Assembly (NCBI GenBank): GCA_000018565.1
Contig: CP000875.1
Location: 1,255,199 to 1,319,198, forward strand
Direction of reading: 5' to 3'
From: Herpetosiphon aurantiacus DSM 785
GTDB lineage: Bacteria; Chloroflexota; Chloroflexia; Chloroflexales; Herpetosiphonaceae
Length of the DNA: 64,000 bases
Positions 9,320-17,888 of the stretch are shown piece by piece. How positions within the stretch are numbered: position 1 is the first letter of the stretch; the number at the start of each line of letters is the position of its first letter. The notes below the pieces were generated by a model. It did no database searches and was not told the origin of the DNA. It saw nothing but the letters and a program-made list of their open reading frames with translations. The position numbers were made by a program, and so were the translations under genes.

Positions 9320-9976
9320 TTATTTTTGTTCGTCATCAAGTGGCACTAAGCGCTCGCGTAAAGCCATAATTGCTGCTTGAGTTCGATCTTGCAGGTGTAA
9401 TTTGGATAAAATATTGCTGACATGGGTTTTGACAGTGCGCTCACCGATCACCAAATGCTCGGCAATTTCGGCGTTGCTCATGCCACGGGCAATGCACGTC
9501 AATACTTCGCGTTCGCGCTCGGTCAGGGTGTCCAAGGGCGAGCGGCGTGAGCTGGTAAGTTCAGTCATCAAGCGTGAAGCAACCATTGGATGTAAGGTGG
9601 CCTCGCCCCGTCGAGCTGCCCGAATTGCTGCCACCAAGGCATCAGGCCCAACATCTTTGAGCAAATATGAGAGTGCTCCAGCCTTGATCGCCGGAAAAAT
9701 GCGCTCGTCTTCGCTATACGATGTCAGTACGATTACTTGGGTATGTGGTGAAGCTCCGCGCACTTGGCGCGTCGCTTCAACGCCATCGATTCCAGGCATG
9801 AGCAAATCCATTAGCACCACATCGGGCAAGACTTGGCTCACAACCTGCACGCCTTCTTCGCCCGAAGCGGCCTCGCCCACAATTTCAATATCTGGCTGTG
9901 TATCCAAGAAGGCACGTAAACCTACCCGTACCACGACATGATCATCAACTAAAACAACTCGAATCTGCTCTTGCAT
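9320..9976 (-). CDS. NarL/LuxR-type response regulator
   Basis: 218 residues from the ATG at 9976 (RBS GAAGGAAAG); a TTG eight codons earlier is less likely. The N-terminal receiver has [11 protein letters not shown], the phospho-acceptor in VLMDLLMPG near residue 55, the switch Thr in VLTSYS and the Lys of LLKDVG. The C-terminal LuxR helix-turn-helix reads [20 protein letters not shown]...[16 protein letters not shown]. It is encoded directly after its histidine kinase (stop 9997, 20 bp gap) and is surely the cognate partner. The ABC genes follow. Confidence 0.95.
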   Translation of the reverse strand: MQEQIRVVLVDDHVVVRVGLRAFLDTQPDIEIVGEAASGEEGVQVVSQVLPDVVLMDLLMPGIDGVEATRQVRGASPHTQVIVLTSYSEDERIFPAIKAGALSYLLKDVGPDALVAAIRAARRGEATLHPMVASRLMTELTSSRRSPLDTLTEREREVLTCIARGMSNAEIAEHLVIGERTVKTHVSNILSKLHLQDRTQAAIMALRERLVPLDDEQK

Positions 9977-9996
9977 GGTGCTTTCCTTCTTGGCTA

Positions 9997-11637
9997 TCAA
10001 CGTGGCTCGACCAGTAGCCCAGTTTGGGTTCGTGGTACAACGATGCGTAGGCTTGTGCCTTGGCCTGGCGCAGCAGTTAATTCAACTGTGCCGCCAACTG
10101 CTTTGGCGCGTTCTTGAATGCTAATCAAGCCTAGCGAGTGCGAATTGCGCGGTTTATCTTGATCAAAGCCACGGCCACGATCGCGCACCTCTAAAGTGGT
10201 GCGATGGGCTTCATATTCAAGGCTTACGCTGGCGCTGTTCACGCCGCTATGCTTGGTCACATTGGCCAAGGCTTCTTGGCAAATCCGATAGAGTGCCTGC
10301 TCATGATCTAAGGGAATGCGCCGTTCGCCGTTGGTATTCAGTTCAATCTGCAAGCCTTGGCGACGCGCTGCCTCTTCGGTAAGTTGACGTAATGCTGGGA
10401 CTAAACCTTGATCACCGAGCGCAGCAGGCCGAAGTGCGAAGATCAAGCCACGAGTTTCGTGCAAGGCGCGTTGGGCCATTTGGCTGAGTTGTTCAACTTG
10501 GCTACGCGCTTTATCGGGCTGGGCTGGCAATAAATTACGCGCAGCCGCCGCCAACATCGTGACGCTAAATAACTCTTGGCTAACGCTATCGTGCAAATCG
10601 CGAGCCAACCGATTACGCTCCTCGACGATTGCCAATTGGCCTGCCTGCTCAACTAAGGCAGCATTGCGATCAGCTAGTTGACGTAACATTTTGACATTTG
10701 ATTCAAGCTGTTGGGCCATGCTGTCGAAGCGCCGCGCCAAATGCCCAATTTCGTCGATTGATCCATCGTTGACCCGCACGCTCAAATCGCCAGCGGCCAA
10801 ACTATCGGTAGCTTGGGTGAGATGCACCAAACGGCGCACAAAATTACGGGCCACAAACCAGCCATAGACCATGCCAATTAAGGCATTGGCAATAATCGAA
10901 ACAATTGAACTGGCAATAAAAATAACAAACATCAACAATGCAACAATCACTTGATTTTGGCTAAGTGGCCGCGAACGTACATACAGTGCCCCAATCACTT
11001 GGTTGGCTTGATCGCGAACTGGAGTGGCAATCACTAAATAATTCTCATACTTCCAAGTTAATTGATCGATATCGTCGCTGCCAGCAAGTGCTGCCTGCAC
11101 AACCCGTCGATCATTGCCCACTATCGCATCGTTCCAGGGCTGGCCCGCCGGAGTACGGCTGGGAAATGTCCCGCCGAGCACATTACCCTGCGCATCAAGC
11201 AATAAGAGGTGGTAGCTCTCGCTAAACACATTGGTCGCTTCAGGCGAAAATACCTCAGCTGGCATCAAAATCATTTCCTGCGAAAGATCGCTGGGAGAAT
11301 TATTGATAGTATTGCTAATCGCTAATTCAAGGTTATTTTGCAGAAATTGGCCGCGCAACGAACCAAAGCGATAGCGTAACAACTGTTGGATTGTGTGCTG
11401 ATCGGTTGGCTCTTGCAAAACCTCGCTAAACTCAGCGGCATGATTTTGGGCGGCGCTAAGCAAGGCGGGAGCATTGAGCGGTGGAGCAGCACCCATCACT
11501 AAACCAAACGCCAAACCATTAATCAACAAAGTCAACGCTACGCTGATCCACACATACGACCATGTGAGTTTCCAGCGTAGCGTGCCAAAGCGCTGCCCAA
11601 AGCGTTGAACGAGGGTTAATTTACGATGCTGCTGCAC
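9997..11637 (-). CDS. NarL-family sensor histidine kinase
   Basis: About 546 residues from a GTG at 11637, chosen because AAGAGG lies 8 bases upstream; an upstream TTG at 11670 would add 11 residues. Layout: TM1 ([20 protein letters not shown]), an extracytoplasmic sensor of about 190 residues with a dCACHE-like pattern ([32 protein letters not shown]), TM2, HAMP ([17 protein letters not shown]), HisKA_3 with the phospho-His in [14 protein letters not shown], and HATPase_c ([36 protein letters not shown]). It overlaps the end of the upstream small gene by 17 bp, so the three genes form one transcript. Confidence 0.92.
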   Translation of the reverse strand: MQQHRKLTLVQRFGQRFGTLRWKLTWSYVWISVALTLLINGLAFGLVMGAAPPLNAPALLSAAQNHAAEFSEVLQEPTDQHTIQQLLRYRFGSLRGQFLQNNLELAISNTINNSPSDLSQEMILMPAEVFSPEATNVFSESYHLLLLDAQGNVLGGTFPSRTPAGQPWNDAIVGNDRRVVQAALAGSDDIDQLTWKYENYLVIATPVRDQANQVIGALYVRSRPLSQNQVIVALLMFVIFIASSIVSIIANALIGMVYGWFVARNFVRRLVHLTQATDSLAAGDLSVRVNDGSIDEIGHLARRFDSMAQQLESNVKMLRQLADRNAALVEQAGQLAIVEERNRLARDLHDSVSQELFSVTMLAAAARNLLPAQPDKARSQVEQLSQMAQRALHETRGLIFALRPAALGDQGLVPALRQLTEEAARRQGLQIELNTNGERRIPLDHEQALYRICQEALANVTKHSGVNSASVSLEYEAHRTTLEVRDRGRGFDQDKPRNSHSLGLISIQERAKAVGGTVELTAAPGQGTSLRIVVPRTQTGLLVEPR

Positions 11638-12088
11638 TCGCTGCCTCTTGTCGCCAAATACTGATTGCAATCATCAAACAGCCAAGTTGAAAATCGTAGG
11701 GCTGTGGGTTATTGAAATTGGCGATCATGGTGCGTTGCCAAAAGCCTTCAGCTTTAACTTCGCCAATGATGACCCCATTGAGATACACCTGATAGCCACT
11801 TTTCCAGATTGAAGGCCGCTCGAAGCGTAAGGGTTGGTTGGCATAATGGCCTTCAAGCGTGGTTTTCCAAATACTCACGCGGGCAACCCGCATAATTTCT
11901 TGGCCATTGGCGCTCATAACAAGTGGGTAGCCCTTGCCTTTGACTCGGCTGAGGGTGTAATTTGTGTGCTCAATTTGCCATTGCGCACTATCACGCCAAC
12001 CTTTAAATTCAACCGTAATTTGGTTGGCATAGGCGCTACGAATTTCAAGTTTTCTGCCAGTCCAACTACTATACTTAGCTTGAAGCAT
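11621..12088 (-). CDS. Small conserved protein of unknown function upstream of the sensor kinase
   Basis: 155 residues from the ATG at 12088, chosen for the GGAGG five bases upstream. No signal peptide is evident. The body is beta-rich (LEIRSAYANQITVEFKGWRD, YQVYLNGVIIGEV) and a moderately hydrophobic segment near the C-terminus (YDFQLGCLMIAISIW) could be a buried strand or weak membrane anchor. I do not recognise a family with certainty; the layout of repeated strands around short Gly turns slightly recalls LURP-one/Tubby-like scaffolds, but this is only an impression. The gene overlaps the sensor kinase start, which suggests a role with that two-component system. Confidence 0.75.
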   Translation of the reverse strand: MLQAKYSSWTGRKLEIRSAYANQITVEFKGWRDSAQWQIEHTNYTLSRVKGKGYPLVMSANGQEIMRVARVSIWKTTLEGHYANQPLRFERPSIWKSGYQVYLNGVIIGEVKAEGFWQRTMIANFNNPQPYDFQLGCLMIAISIWRQEAASAAAS

Positions 12089-12347
12089 GGTATCCTCCAA
12101 CGACTACAAAGCTTGAATCCTACTATAAACGAGGCTGTTGGATTATACATCCGAATCTGGGGCCAATCGGAACTGTAAAATCTGCAACTGAGCATCGTCC
12201 TTAAGTACGAGCATTAGCATGGGCTGGTTGCTGGGTTAGCATTGAGTTAACATCAAGCACAACGGTGGTTTTACAACGTATGGTGCAATTCGCCTAGCCA
12301 AAGTTTGGGTATAATGCGCAGGAATAACTACACCATGGAGTCAACCT

Positions 12348-13472
12348 ATGGCCTATTATGTTGAAGAGCGCCCAGGTGGGCCAGCGCTAGCACCTCGTCG
12401 CCCCACAATTAATGAATTTTTTCTCTCGACCTATCAAGTTGGTCCATATGTGGGCTGCGAGTTTGGGTGTGCCTATTGCGATGGCTGGTCGTTCAGTCAG
12501 CGGCCATTTAACGAGGTTATCCGCGCTAATGTTGATTTGCCTGATCGCTTTGCCGAGCAACTGAGCGTGGTTTCACGCGGCGATCTAATTGCCTTCAGCC
12601 TTGGCGATGCCTACCAACCTGCCGAAAAAACCTATCGCCTCACCCGCCAGATGCTCCAGGCTTGCCAAGTTGCCAAGCAACCAGTGTTAATTTTGACCAA
12701 AAGCTTGGCAGTGATGGATGATTTGAGCTTGCTGCAACGCATGAATGAGCAGGGCTTGGCGATTGTGGTGATGAGCATTCCGACGATTGATCCCTTGCTC
12801 TCGGAAAAATTAGAGGGCAAAGTTGCCCCCCCCTCAGCTCGTTTGGAAGCCTTGAATACCCTCAAACGTGCAGGCATTCCAACTGGCGTGGCGATGTTGC
12901 CAGTTATTCCGTATCTGACCGACACTGATCGCCAATTGCCTTTGACCTTGAATGCGATCGCCAATGTTCAGCCCGATTTTGTGGTTTGGGAATATCTATG
13001 GCAGCCGAATGAACGCCATCGCCAACGAATTACCGATTTGCTTTCGCGCTTGGGCAATTATCCCGCCTCATATTATCGTGAATTGTATGGCAAGGATATG
13101 CAGCCGAGCCTCGAATATCGCCGTGAGATGCATCGCGATATTTTGGGGCGTTTTGAAGAGCTGAATCTTAACCCGCGAGCACCACTGGAGTTGTATCGCG
13201 AGCATTTGGCTCCCAATAATGTGGCGGCATTGATGCTCAAACATCAAGCCTTTATCGACCAAATCAAGGGTCGCGAACTATTGGCCAGCCGCCACTCGAA
13301 TTTGGCCGAAGCGGTGTTCAATGGCAAAGCCGATGAGCCAGCCTTGGCGGTTAGCCCATTGTGGCCGATGTTGCGCGAAGTGCTGAATATTAGTGATACC
13401 CGCGCCCGACTCGACCAAATTCTTGAAAAAGTGCGTAACCCTGATACCCCTAACGATCCCAGTAGCGAGTGA
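12348..13472 (+). CDS. Radical SAM protein, SPL/Rv2578c-like
   Basis: 374 residues. The 4Fe-4S motif is C-x3-C-x2-C in YVGCEFGCAYCDGW (Cys 37, 41 and 44), at the position and spacing of the spore-photoproduct-lyase-like radical SAM group. Further family features are the post-cluster SLGDAYQPAEKTYRLTR strand and helix and the AGIPTGVAMLPVIPYLTD strand. Homologues of this type are often annotated as SplB-like or Rv2578c family with unknown reaction. A -10-like TATAAT lies at 12310-12315. It is transcribed divergently from the 11.6-12.1 kb gene and appears to be alone. Confidence 0.85.
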   Translation: MAYYVEERPGGPALAPRRPTINEFFLSTYQVGPYVGCEFGCAYCDGWSFSQRPFNEVIRANVDLPDRFAEQLSVVSRGDLIAFSLGDAYQPAEKTYRLTRQMLQACQVAKQPVLILTKSLAVMDDLSLLQRMNEQGLAIVVMSIPTIDPLLSEKLEGKVAPPSARLEALNTLKRAGIPTGVAMLPVIPYLTDTDRQLPLTLNAIANVQPDFVVWEYLWQPNERHRQRITDLLSRLGNYPASYYRELYGKDMQPSLEYRREMHRDILGRFEELNLNPRAPLELYREHLAPNNVAALMLKHQAFIDQIKGRELLASRHSNLAEAVFNGKADEPALAVSPLWPMLREVLNISDTRARLDQILEKVRNPDTPNDPSSE

Positions 13473-13635
13473 CCCAAGCAGTGGTCAGCGGTACGCATGA
13501 GGTGAAGAAAAAACCGCCTCTAGAAGCTTAAAAATACTACTCGACAAAGCTACGAACTCAGGTAGTATGTAGCTCTGAGTTCCTAATGCCAAAATCTGCC
13601 CTGACCGCAGGTTTCGGCTGATTCACGTAGGTGTC

Positions 13636-15426
13636 ATGAGTGTTCAAATGCCCAACGTCCGATTGCCCGATTCGGCTGCCCAAGCGGCCATGTTGCCAAC
13701 CGAATGGTTATTAATCGGCTTAGTTTGCGGGCTGGGAATCTGGTTGTGCTGGCGTTGGCAGCGCCGCCGCACCGCTCAGCGCATTAGCACCCAATTAGGC
13801 TTGTGGCACTGGCCGCACAGTCAACAAACGGTGATTATCGATCAGCATGCGACGATTATTGCAATCAGCCCGCTGCTGAATCAACAGCTTGGCTATCCAG
13901 CCCTCAGCCTCAACGGTCAATCATTCAAGCACCTCCTGCATCCTGATTCATCCAACTATTTTGAACAACTGCTGCATACCCAAACTACCCAAATTCACTG
14001 GCAAATGCTGCGCTGTCGCCATGCTGATGGCTCGTGGCGTGGGCTGGAGTTTTGTCGGCATCAAGTTGGCCGCTATTGGCTACTCAATTGCCGTGAAACT
14101 GAGCCTGTTGTAACTGCGCAACGAACACCGCCTGCCTGCGATTGGCTGACGGGCTTGCCCAATCGCCAGAGCTTGGTTATTCAACTACAACGCTTGATCG
14201 CCCAGCGCCAACTCGATCAACAACACTTTGCCGTCTTGTTTGTTGAAGTTGATCGATTTAGTGCGATTAACGATGCCTTGGGCTACGATGTTGGCGATCA
14301 AGTGCTGCAAACGATCGCCCAACGCCTCCAATCAACGCTTGGCCCCAATGATTTAGCTGCCCGTTTAGGTGGCGATGAATTTGTGGTTGTGCTTGGCCAC
14401 GTGCAACATGCGCAACAAGCGCTTGAGCATGCTCAACGAATTCAAGAGCAATTTAGCCAGCCAATTGTGCTACGCGATAAGCCAATTTATACCACCCTCG
14501 GCATTGGTGTGACGCTCGGCGATGGCCAATCCCAGGCTGAAACTTTGCTGCGTGAGGCTGATACGGCCATGTATCAAGCCAAAACCAATGGCATTAGCCA
14601 AATCTTTTTGTTTGATCGTGCGTTGCATGCGGCGCTGGCTGAGCGTTGGCAACTGGAAATTGATTTGCGCGGAGCTTTAGAGCGCCATGAATTAATTTTG
14701 CATTATCAGCCAATTACGGCACTGCCTACCGGCCAGATGGTTGGGGTTGAGGCTTTGTTGCGCTGGCATCACCCGCAGCGCGGCATGATTCTGCCCAACG
14801 AGTTTATTCATTTGGCCGAGGAAAGTGGCTTAATTGTGCCAATTGGTTTTTGGGCTTTAGAAACTGCCTGCCTACAATTTTTGGCTTGGCAAGCTGATTA
14901 TTCGCGGCCCCGCTTACAAGTGCTTTCGGTCAATCTCTCGGCGCGTCAATTGGCCAGCCCAGCCTTAGTTCAAACCTTGGGCGAGATTATTCAGCGCACT
15001 GGAATCAATCCGGCTCAGTTGGAGCTAGAAATTACCGAAAGTATGGTGATTCATGGCTTTGAATTGGCGCGGGCACAGTTGGGCGCAATCAAAAATTTGG
15101 GGGTAAAGCTGGCGATTGATGATTTTGGCACAGGGTATTCATCATTAAGCTATTTGCACCACTTCCCCTTGGATACGCTCAAAGTTGATCGCTCATTCGT
15201 CAATGCCATGAGCGATGGCAGCCGCAACGTCGAAATTGTGCGGGCAATTATCATGCTCTCGCAGCAATTGGCCATGAATGTAATTGCTGAGGGCATCGAA
15301 ACAATTGAAGAAGCGGCGACCTTGCGCGATTTGGGCTGTGATTATGGTCAGGGCTATCATTTTAGCCGCCCCATGACAGCGCCCGATATTACCTCGTGGC
15401 TGCATAGCCAACCGTTGAGTCTTTGA
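13636..15426 (+). CDS. Diguanylate cyclase/phosphodiesterase (PAS-GGDEF-EAL)
   Basis: 596 residues. One N-terminal transmembrane helix (about 19-37) is followed by a PAS-like region (about 60-160), GGDEF (about 175-330; signature RLGGDEFVVVLG intact) and EAL (about 345-590). In EAL the metal and catalytic motifs VEALLRWHHP, ELEITES, IDDFGTGYSSLSYL and VIAEGIET are present, so both c-di-GMP synthesis and breakdown are possible by sequence. The product is membrane-bound with both output domains cytoplasmic. The ATG at 13636 has only a weak ribosome site (GTAGG). No partner genes. Confidence 0.93.
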   Translation: MSVQMPNVRLPDSAAQAAMLPTEWLLIGLVCGLGIWLCWRWQRRRTAQRISTQLGLWHWPHSQQTVIIDQHATIIAISPLLNQQLGYPALSLNGQSFKHLLHPDSSNYFEQLLHTQTTQIHWQMLRCRHADGSWRGLEFCRHQVGRYWLLNCRETEPVVTAQRTPPACDWLTGLPNRQSLVIQLQRLIAQRQLDQQHFAVLFVEVDRFSAINDALGYDVGDQVLQTIAQRLQSTLGPNDLAARLGGDEFVVVLGHVQHAQQALEHAQRIQEQFSQPIVLRDKPIYTTLGIGVTLGDGQSQAETLLREADTAMYQAKTNGISQIFLFDRALHAALAERWQLEIDLRGALERHELILHYQPITALPTGQMVGVEALLRWHHPQRGMILPNEFIHLAEESGLIVPIGFWALETACLQFLAWQADYSRPRLQVLSVNLSARQLASPALVQTLGEIIQRTGINPAQLELEITESMVIHGFELARAQLGAIKNLGVKLAIDDFGTGYSSLSYLHHFPLDTLKVDRSFVNAMSDGSRNVEIVRAIIMLSQQLAMNVIAEGIETIEEAATLRDLGCDYGQGYHFSRPMTAPDITSWLHSQPLSL

Positions 15427-15505
15427 AACCCGCATGAATTTAGCTCGTAATGGAGAGGATTATTGTTGTAGTTGAAATTAAGTGGATACTTGAGGGTATT
15501 TAAAG

Positions 15506-15751
15506 ATGATCACCAAAGAGGGACAAAGGTTGCTCCGCATGGCCGGAATGATATACTGGATGTTGGCTCTAATCAGAGCATTCGCTTCCGAGGCTAACTG
15601 GTTTAACGCAATTCAGCACTTCTTTTTTGGCAGCTTTTTGTTATTGCTAAGCTTCCAATCGGCTGGGGTCATCAGTGAGCGCTATAAGACGTTGCCTTGG
15701 GCTTCGCTAGGCCTGAGCATTATCTTCACAGTATTGCATTTAATCAATTAG
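15506..15751 (+). CDS. Small membrane protein of unknown function
   Basis: 81 residues with two hydrophobic helices (about 12-28 and 38-55) and a third at the C-terminus (SLGLSIIFTVLHLIN). The start is supported by GAGGG about 12 bases upstream. I do not recognise a family. It ends eight bases before a strong bidirectional terminator, which supports it being a real transcription unit. Confidence 0.6.
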   Translation: MITKEGQRLLRMAGMIYWMLALIRAFASEANWFNAIQHFFFGSFLLLLSFQSAGVISERYKTLPWASLGLSIIFTVLHLIN

Positions 15752-15758
15752 ATCAACC

Positions 15759-15800
15759 AAACGCCCTGCTCCATTGGCACACGGAGCAGGGCGTTTTTGC
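15759..15800. terminator. Strong bidirectional terminator
   Basis: A 14-bp perfect stem (AAACGCCCTGCTCC at 15759-15772, GGAGCAGGGCGTTT at 15783-15796) with a 10-base loop and T-rich sequence on the plus-strand side. It lies between convergent genes and can serve both. Confidence 0.88.
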
Positions 15801-15817
15801 GAGTTTTGAAGCCCAAT

Positions 15818-16237
15818 TTACGACATTGCGAACAAACGATCGCCTGGCAAGCGCAAAATCCCAACCACAACCAAGACCAAAACCGCAAGTGTGCCTAAGG
15901 CCATCAAGCGATAACGGGCGGCTGGAATTTCGCCACGCTTAACTTTGACACTGACCACGTGGGCCAAGCCCAAGGCCAGTACCATCATGGTTGGGTGCTC
16001 AAAGCGCACTTGTGCTGGGTTAAGTTGGTTCCACGATTCGCGGGCAACATACAAGGCTAAGCCACCAAGCAATTGAATGTCAATTGCAATTGTGGTGTAC
16101 AGCATAATTTTGCGGGCGAGATCATTCCATGGTTGTTTAGTTAGCCAACCCCACAAACCATAGCCAATGGCAACCAAGACTGCCAGCATAACAATCCAAC
16201 GCCAACCTGAGTGAGCGCTCAGCAGAAACGTTTGCAT
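15818..16237 (-). CDS. Four-helix membrane protein of unknown function
   Basis: 139 residues from the ATG at 16237, chosen because GGAGG lies 10 bases upstream; the frame is open ten codons further. Four transmembrane helices are visible (about 10-32, 45-65, 80-100, 110-130). Conserved-looking His residues (SAHSGWRW in TM1; FEHPTMMVLALGLAHV in TM3) could bind haem, as in small cytochrome b-like membrane proteins, but this is an inference from position only. Confidence 0.7.
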   Translation of the reverse strand: MQTFLLSAHSGWRWIVMLAVLVAIGYGLWGWLTKQPWNDLARKIMLYTTIAIDIQLLGGLALYVARESWNQLNPAQVRFEHPTMMVLALGLAHVVSVKVKRGEIPAARYRLMALGTLAVLVLVVVGILRLPGDRLFAMS

Positions 16238-16348
16238 GAGTCGGTGTTCCTCCAAAACAAAATTCAATCGAAAGCACTGGGCTGAATGCTATCATAGCAT
16301 AGCCTAGGCTCGTCAAGTGTTGAACCATTGCCATTTATGAACGCAAAA

Positions 16349-16381
16349 AACCGCCCTCAGTGCTTAACACCAAGGGCGGTT
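16349..16381 (-). terminator. Terminator of the PspC gene
   Basis: Stem AACCGCCCT (16349-16357) with AGGGCGGTT (16373-16381). On the minus strand it is followed by TTTTTTGCG, as expected for the leftward PspC gene that ends at 16394. Confidence 0.8.
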
Positions 16382-16393
16382 GAATGGAGTACA

Positions 16394-16966
16394 TTAGATT
16401 TTGTTGTTGCGGATCAACCAAACCCCAGCGACGACCAAACCAACTGGAATCAGCACTGGAGCGATTTCGACCAAGATGCTGCTCAGGAACAAGGCACCAC
16501 CGATGACCAAGGCGCTCTTGAGCCACAAGTTACGGCGAGCTTTGATCACATCTGGGCTAACCGTGGCAACAGGGGTTGCGATGTTGTTGACCGGAATGCC
16601 TTGACCGATTGGTTGACCAGTTACTGGATCAAAGCGATATGGTTCAGCTTTGATGGCTTGGCCAGTCATTGGGTCGAAGCGAGCATTGACGCTTGGTTGT
16701 ACGCCAACGCTTTGGGCCACTTGGTAGCTAACTGGTTGTTGGACGGCTTGGGTTGTTTGAGCCAAGTAGCTGACTGCGCCACGTGGCATAATAAACCACA
16801 ACAATGGGTAGAGTAAAATGCTAATCCCCGTCATGACCAAGAATACAAAGGCTAAGCGAACCCAGATTGAATCGATAGCTAAGTATTCGGCAATCCCACC
16901 ACAAACGCCTGCAAAACGGCGGTCGGTAGCGCTACGGGTCAAACGGTTAGAAACTTGGGTTGTCAT
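16394..16966 (-). CDS. PspC-domain membrane protein
   Basis: 190 residues. The N-terminal PspC domain (about 8-65) shows RSATDRRFAGVCGGIAEYL, WVRLAFVFLV and YPLLWFIMPR. A soluble Pro/Gln-rich segment follows (about 70-135), then a C-terminal pair of helices (about 140-190: LWLKSALVIGGALFLSSIL and VLIPVGLVVAGVWLI) like the LiaF/LiaI membrane unit. PspC proteins take part in envelope stress responses; the target here is unknown. RBS AAGGAG precedes the ATG. Confidence 0.9.
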   Translation of the reverse strand: MTTQVSNRLTRSATDRRFAGVCGGIAEYLAIDSIWVRLAFVFLVMTGISILLYPLLWFIMPRGAVSYLAQTTQAVQQPVSYQVAQSVGVQPSVNARFDPMTGQAIKAEPYRFDPVTGQPIGQGIPVNNIATPVATVSPDVIKARRNLWLKSALVIGGALFLSSILVEIAPVLIPVGLVVAGVWLIRNNKI

Positions 16967-17065
16967 TGTCTAGCTCCTTCAAAAGCAATTGATTGATTAT
17001 CTGGTAGCTAGGACGCTAGGCTATTTTGAATTGTTGCAGTGAGTATTCAACCAGTTTCGTTATTC

Positions 17066-17094
17066 TTGCAGTCAAACCGATGCTGTGGTATAAT
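17066..17094 (+). promoter_or_regulatory. Housekeeping sigma promoter for tRNA-Cys
   Basis: TTGCAG (17066-17071), a 17-base spacer, then a perfect TATAAT (17089-17094), placed 10 bases before the first base of the tRNA. Confidence 0.8.
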
Positions 17095-17104
17095 CCCGCC
17101 TGTT

Positions 17105-17179
17105 GGCGACATAGCCAAGTGGTAAGGCAGTGGTCTGCAAAACCGCGATCCATGGGTTCGAATCCCATTGTCGCCTCCA
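17105..17179 (+). tRNA. tRNA-Cys (anticodon GCA)
   Basis: A full cloverleaf: acceptor GGCGACA with TGTCGCC, D arm GCC...GGC, anticodon stem GTGGT with ACCGC around loop CTGCAAA (anticodon GCA), T arm ATGGG-TTCGAAT-CCCAT, discriminator T (U73, the identity base of tRNA-Cys) and an encoded CCA end. Its regular 75-base length contrasts with the tRNA-like units near 59.3-59.7 kb. Confidence 0.97.
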
Positions 17180-17185
17180 AACGCG

Positions 17186-17228
17186 CAAACGCTGGTTGAA
17201 TTGTTCAACCAGCGTTTGTTGTTTTTTA
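17186..17228 (+). terminator. Terminator after tRNA-Cys
   Basis: A 15-base stem (17186-17200 with 17204-17218; centre GCTGGTTGAA/TTCAACCAGC) with a 3-base loop, followed by TTGTTTTTT. It begins seven bases after the CCA end. Confidence 0.92.
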
Positions 17229-17245
17229 GTTAGCAATATTTTTGC

Positions 17246-17677
17246 TTATTTGCGCCAGAAGGTTGCTCCGTTGCGGCTGTAGCTCCGAGTGTTGACATTA
17301 TTGCAATTGCCTTCCGTTTCGCTACCACCTTGGTTTGCTCCACGCACGCTGATTGGTCCATAGTTTGGCGCGACCGCCGTAATAATCGCAACATGACCAT
17401 ATTGATTGCCCATAGCTGCTTGTGAGAAAACGACTACATCACCAACTTGCGGGATTGAATATTGGCGATAGCCGTTGCGTGGAAGTACACCGTTGCTGTC
17501 ATCCCACGTATGCGCATGACCATAACTACCACTTAAGCCTTTTTTGGCATAGACATATTGGGTACACTCACAAAATGCTGGAGCAGCCTGTGGTTTGGCG
17601 GCGGCCAACGGCACAGCCATCAAGCTAAACAAACTCATCAATACCAACAAGCCAACAACGAAAATTCGTGACATCAT
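17246..17677 (-). CDS. Secreted CHAP-domain amidase/peptidase
   Basis: 143 residues. A Sec signal peptide (about 1-27, ending VPLAAA-KPQA) leads into a minimal CHAP domain: catalytic Cys in CECTQYVYAKKG near residue 39, the GHAHTWDD segment, the VGDVVVFSQ strand and the catalytic His in QYGHVAIIT near residue 95. CHAP enzymes cleave peptidoglycan peptides or glutathionyl amides. There is no cell-wall-binding domain. The product should act outside the membrane, in wall turnover or lysis of other bacteria (inference). Two adjacent ATGs (17677, 17674) are possible starts. Confidence 0.9.
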   Translation of the reverse strand: MMSRIFVVGLLVLMSLFSLMAVPLAAAKPQAAPAFCECTQYVYAKKGLSGSYGHAHTWDDSNGVLPRNGYRQYSIPQVGDVVVFSQAAMGNQYGHVAIITAVAPNYGPISVRGANQGGSETEGNCNNVNTRSYSRNGATFWRK

Positions 17678-17888
17678 TGCATCCTTTTACTACTCACACA
17701 GCACCTTCGCCGTGCTTCTACTGTAGCCAAAGCATAACGCAAGCCGACTCCGAGGAGTTGGTTTTGTGCTCCGAATTTGCTCCAGAAATGATCCGAGCAG
17801 TGTGCAAAAAGTCATACTAGCCAGCTAGCCAGCTATGCTATAGTTGCTGCTACTACCAGTTGTCAATCTTGCTTGTTGGGAGTTTGCT

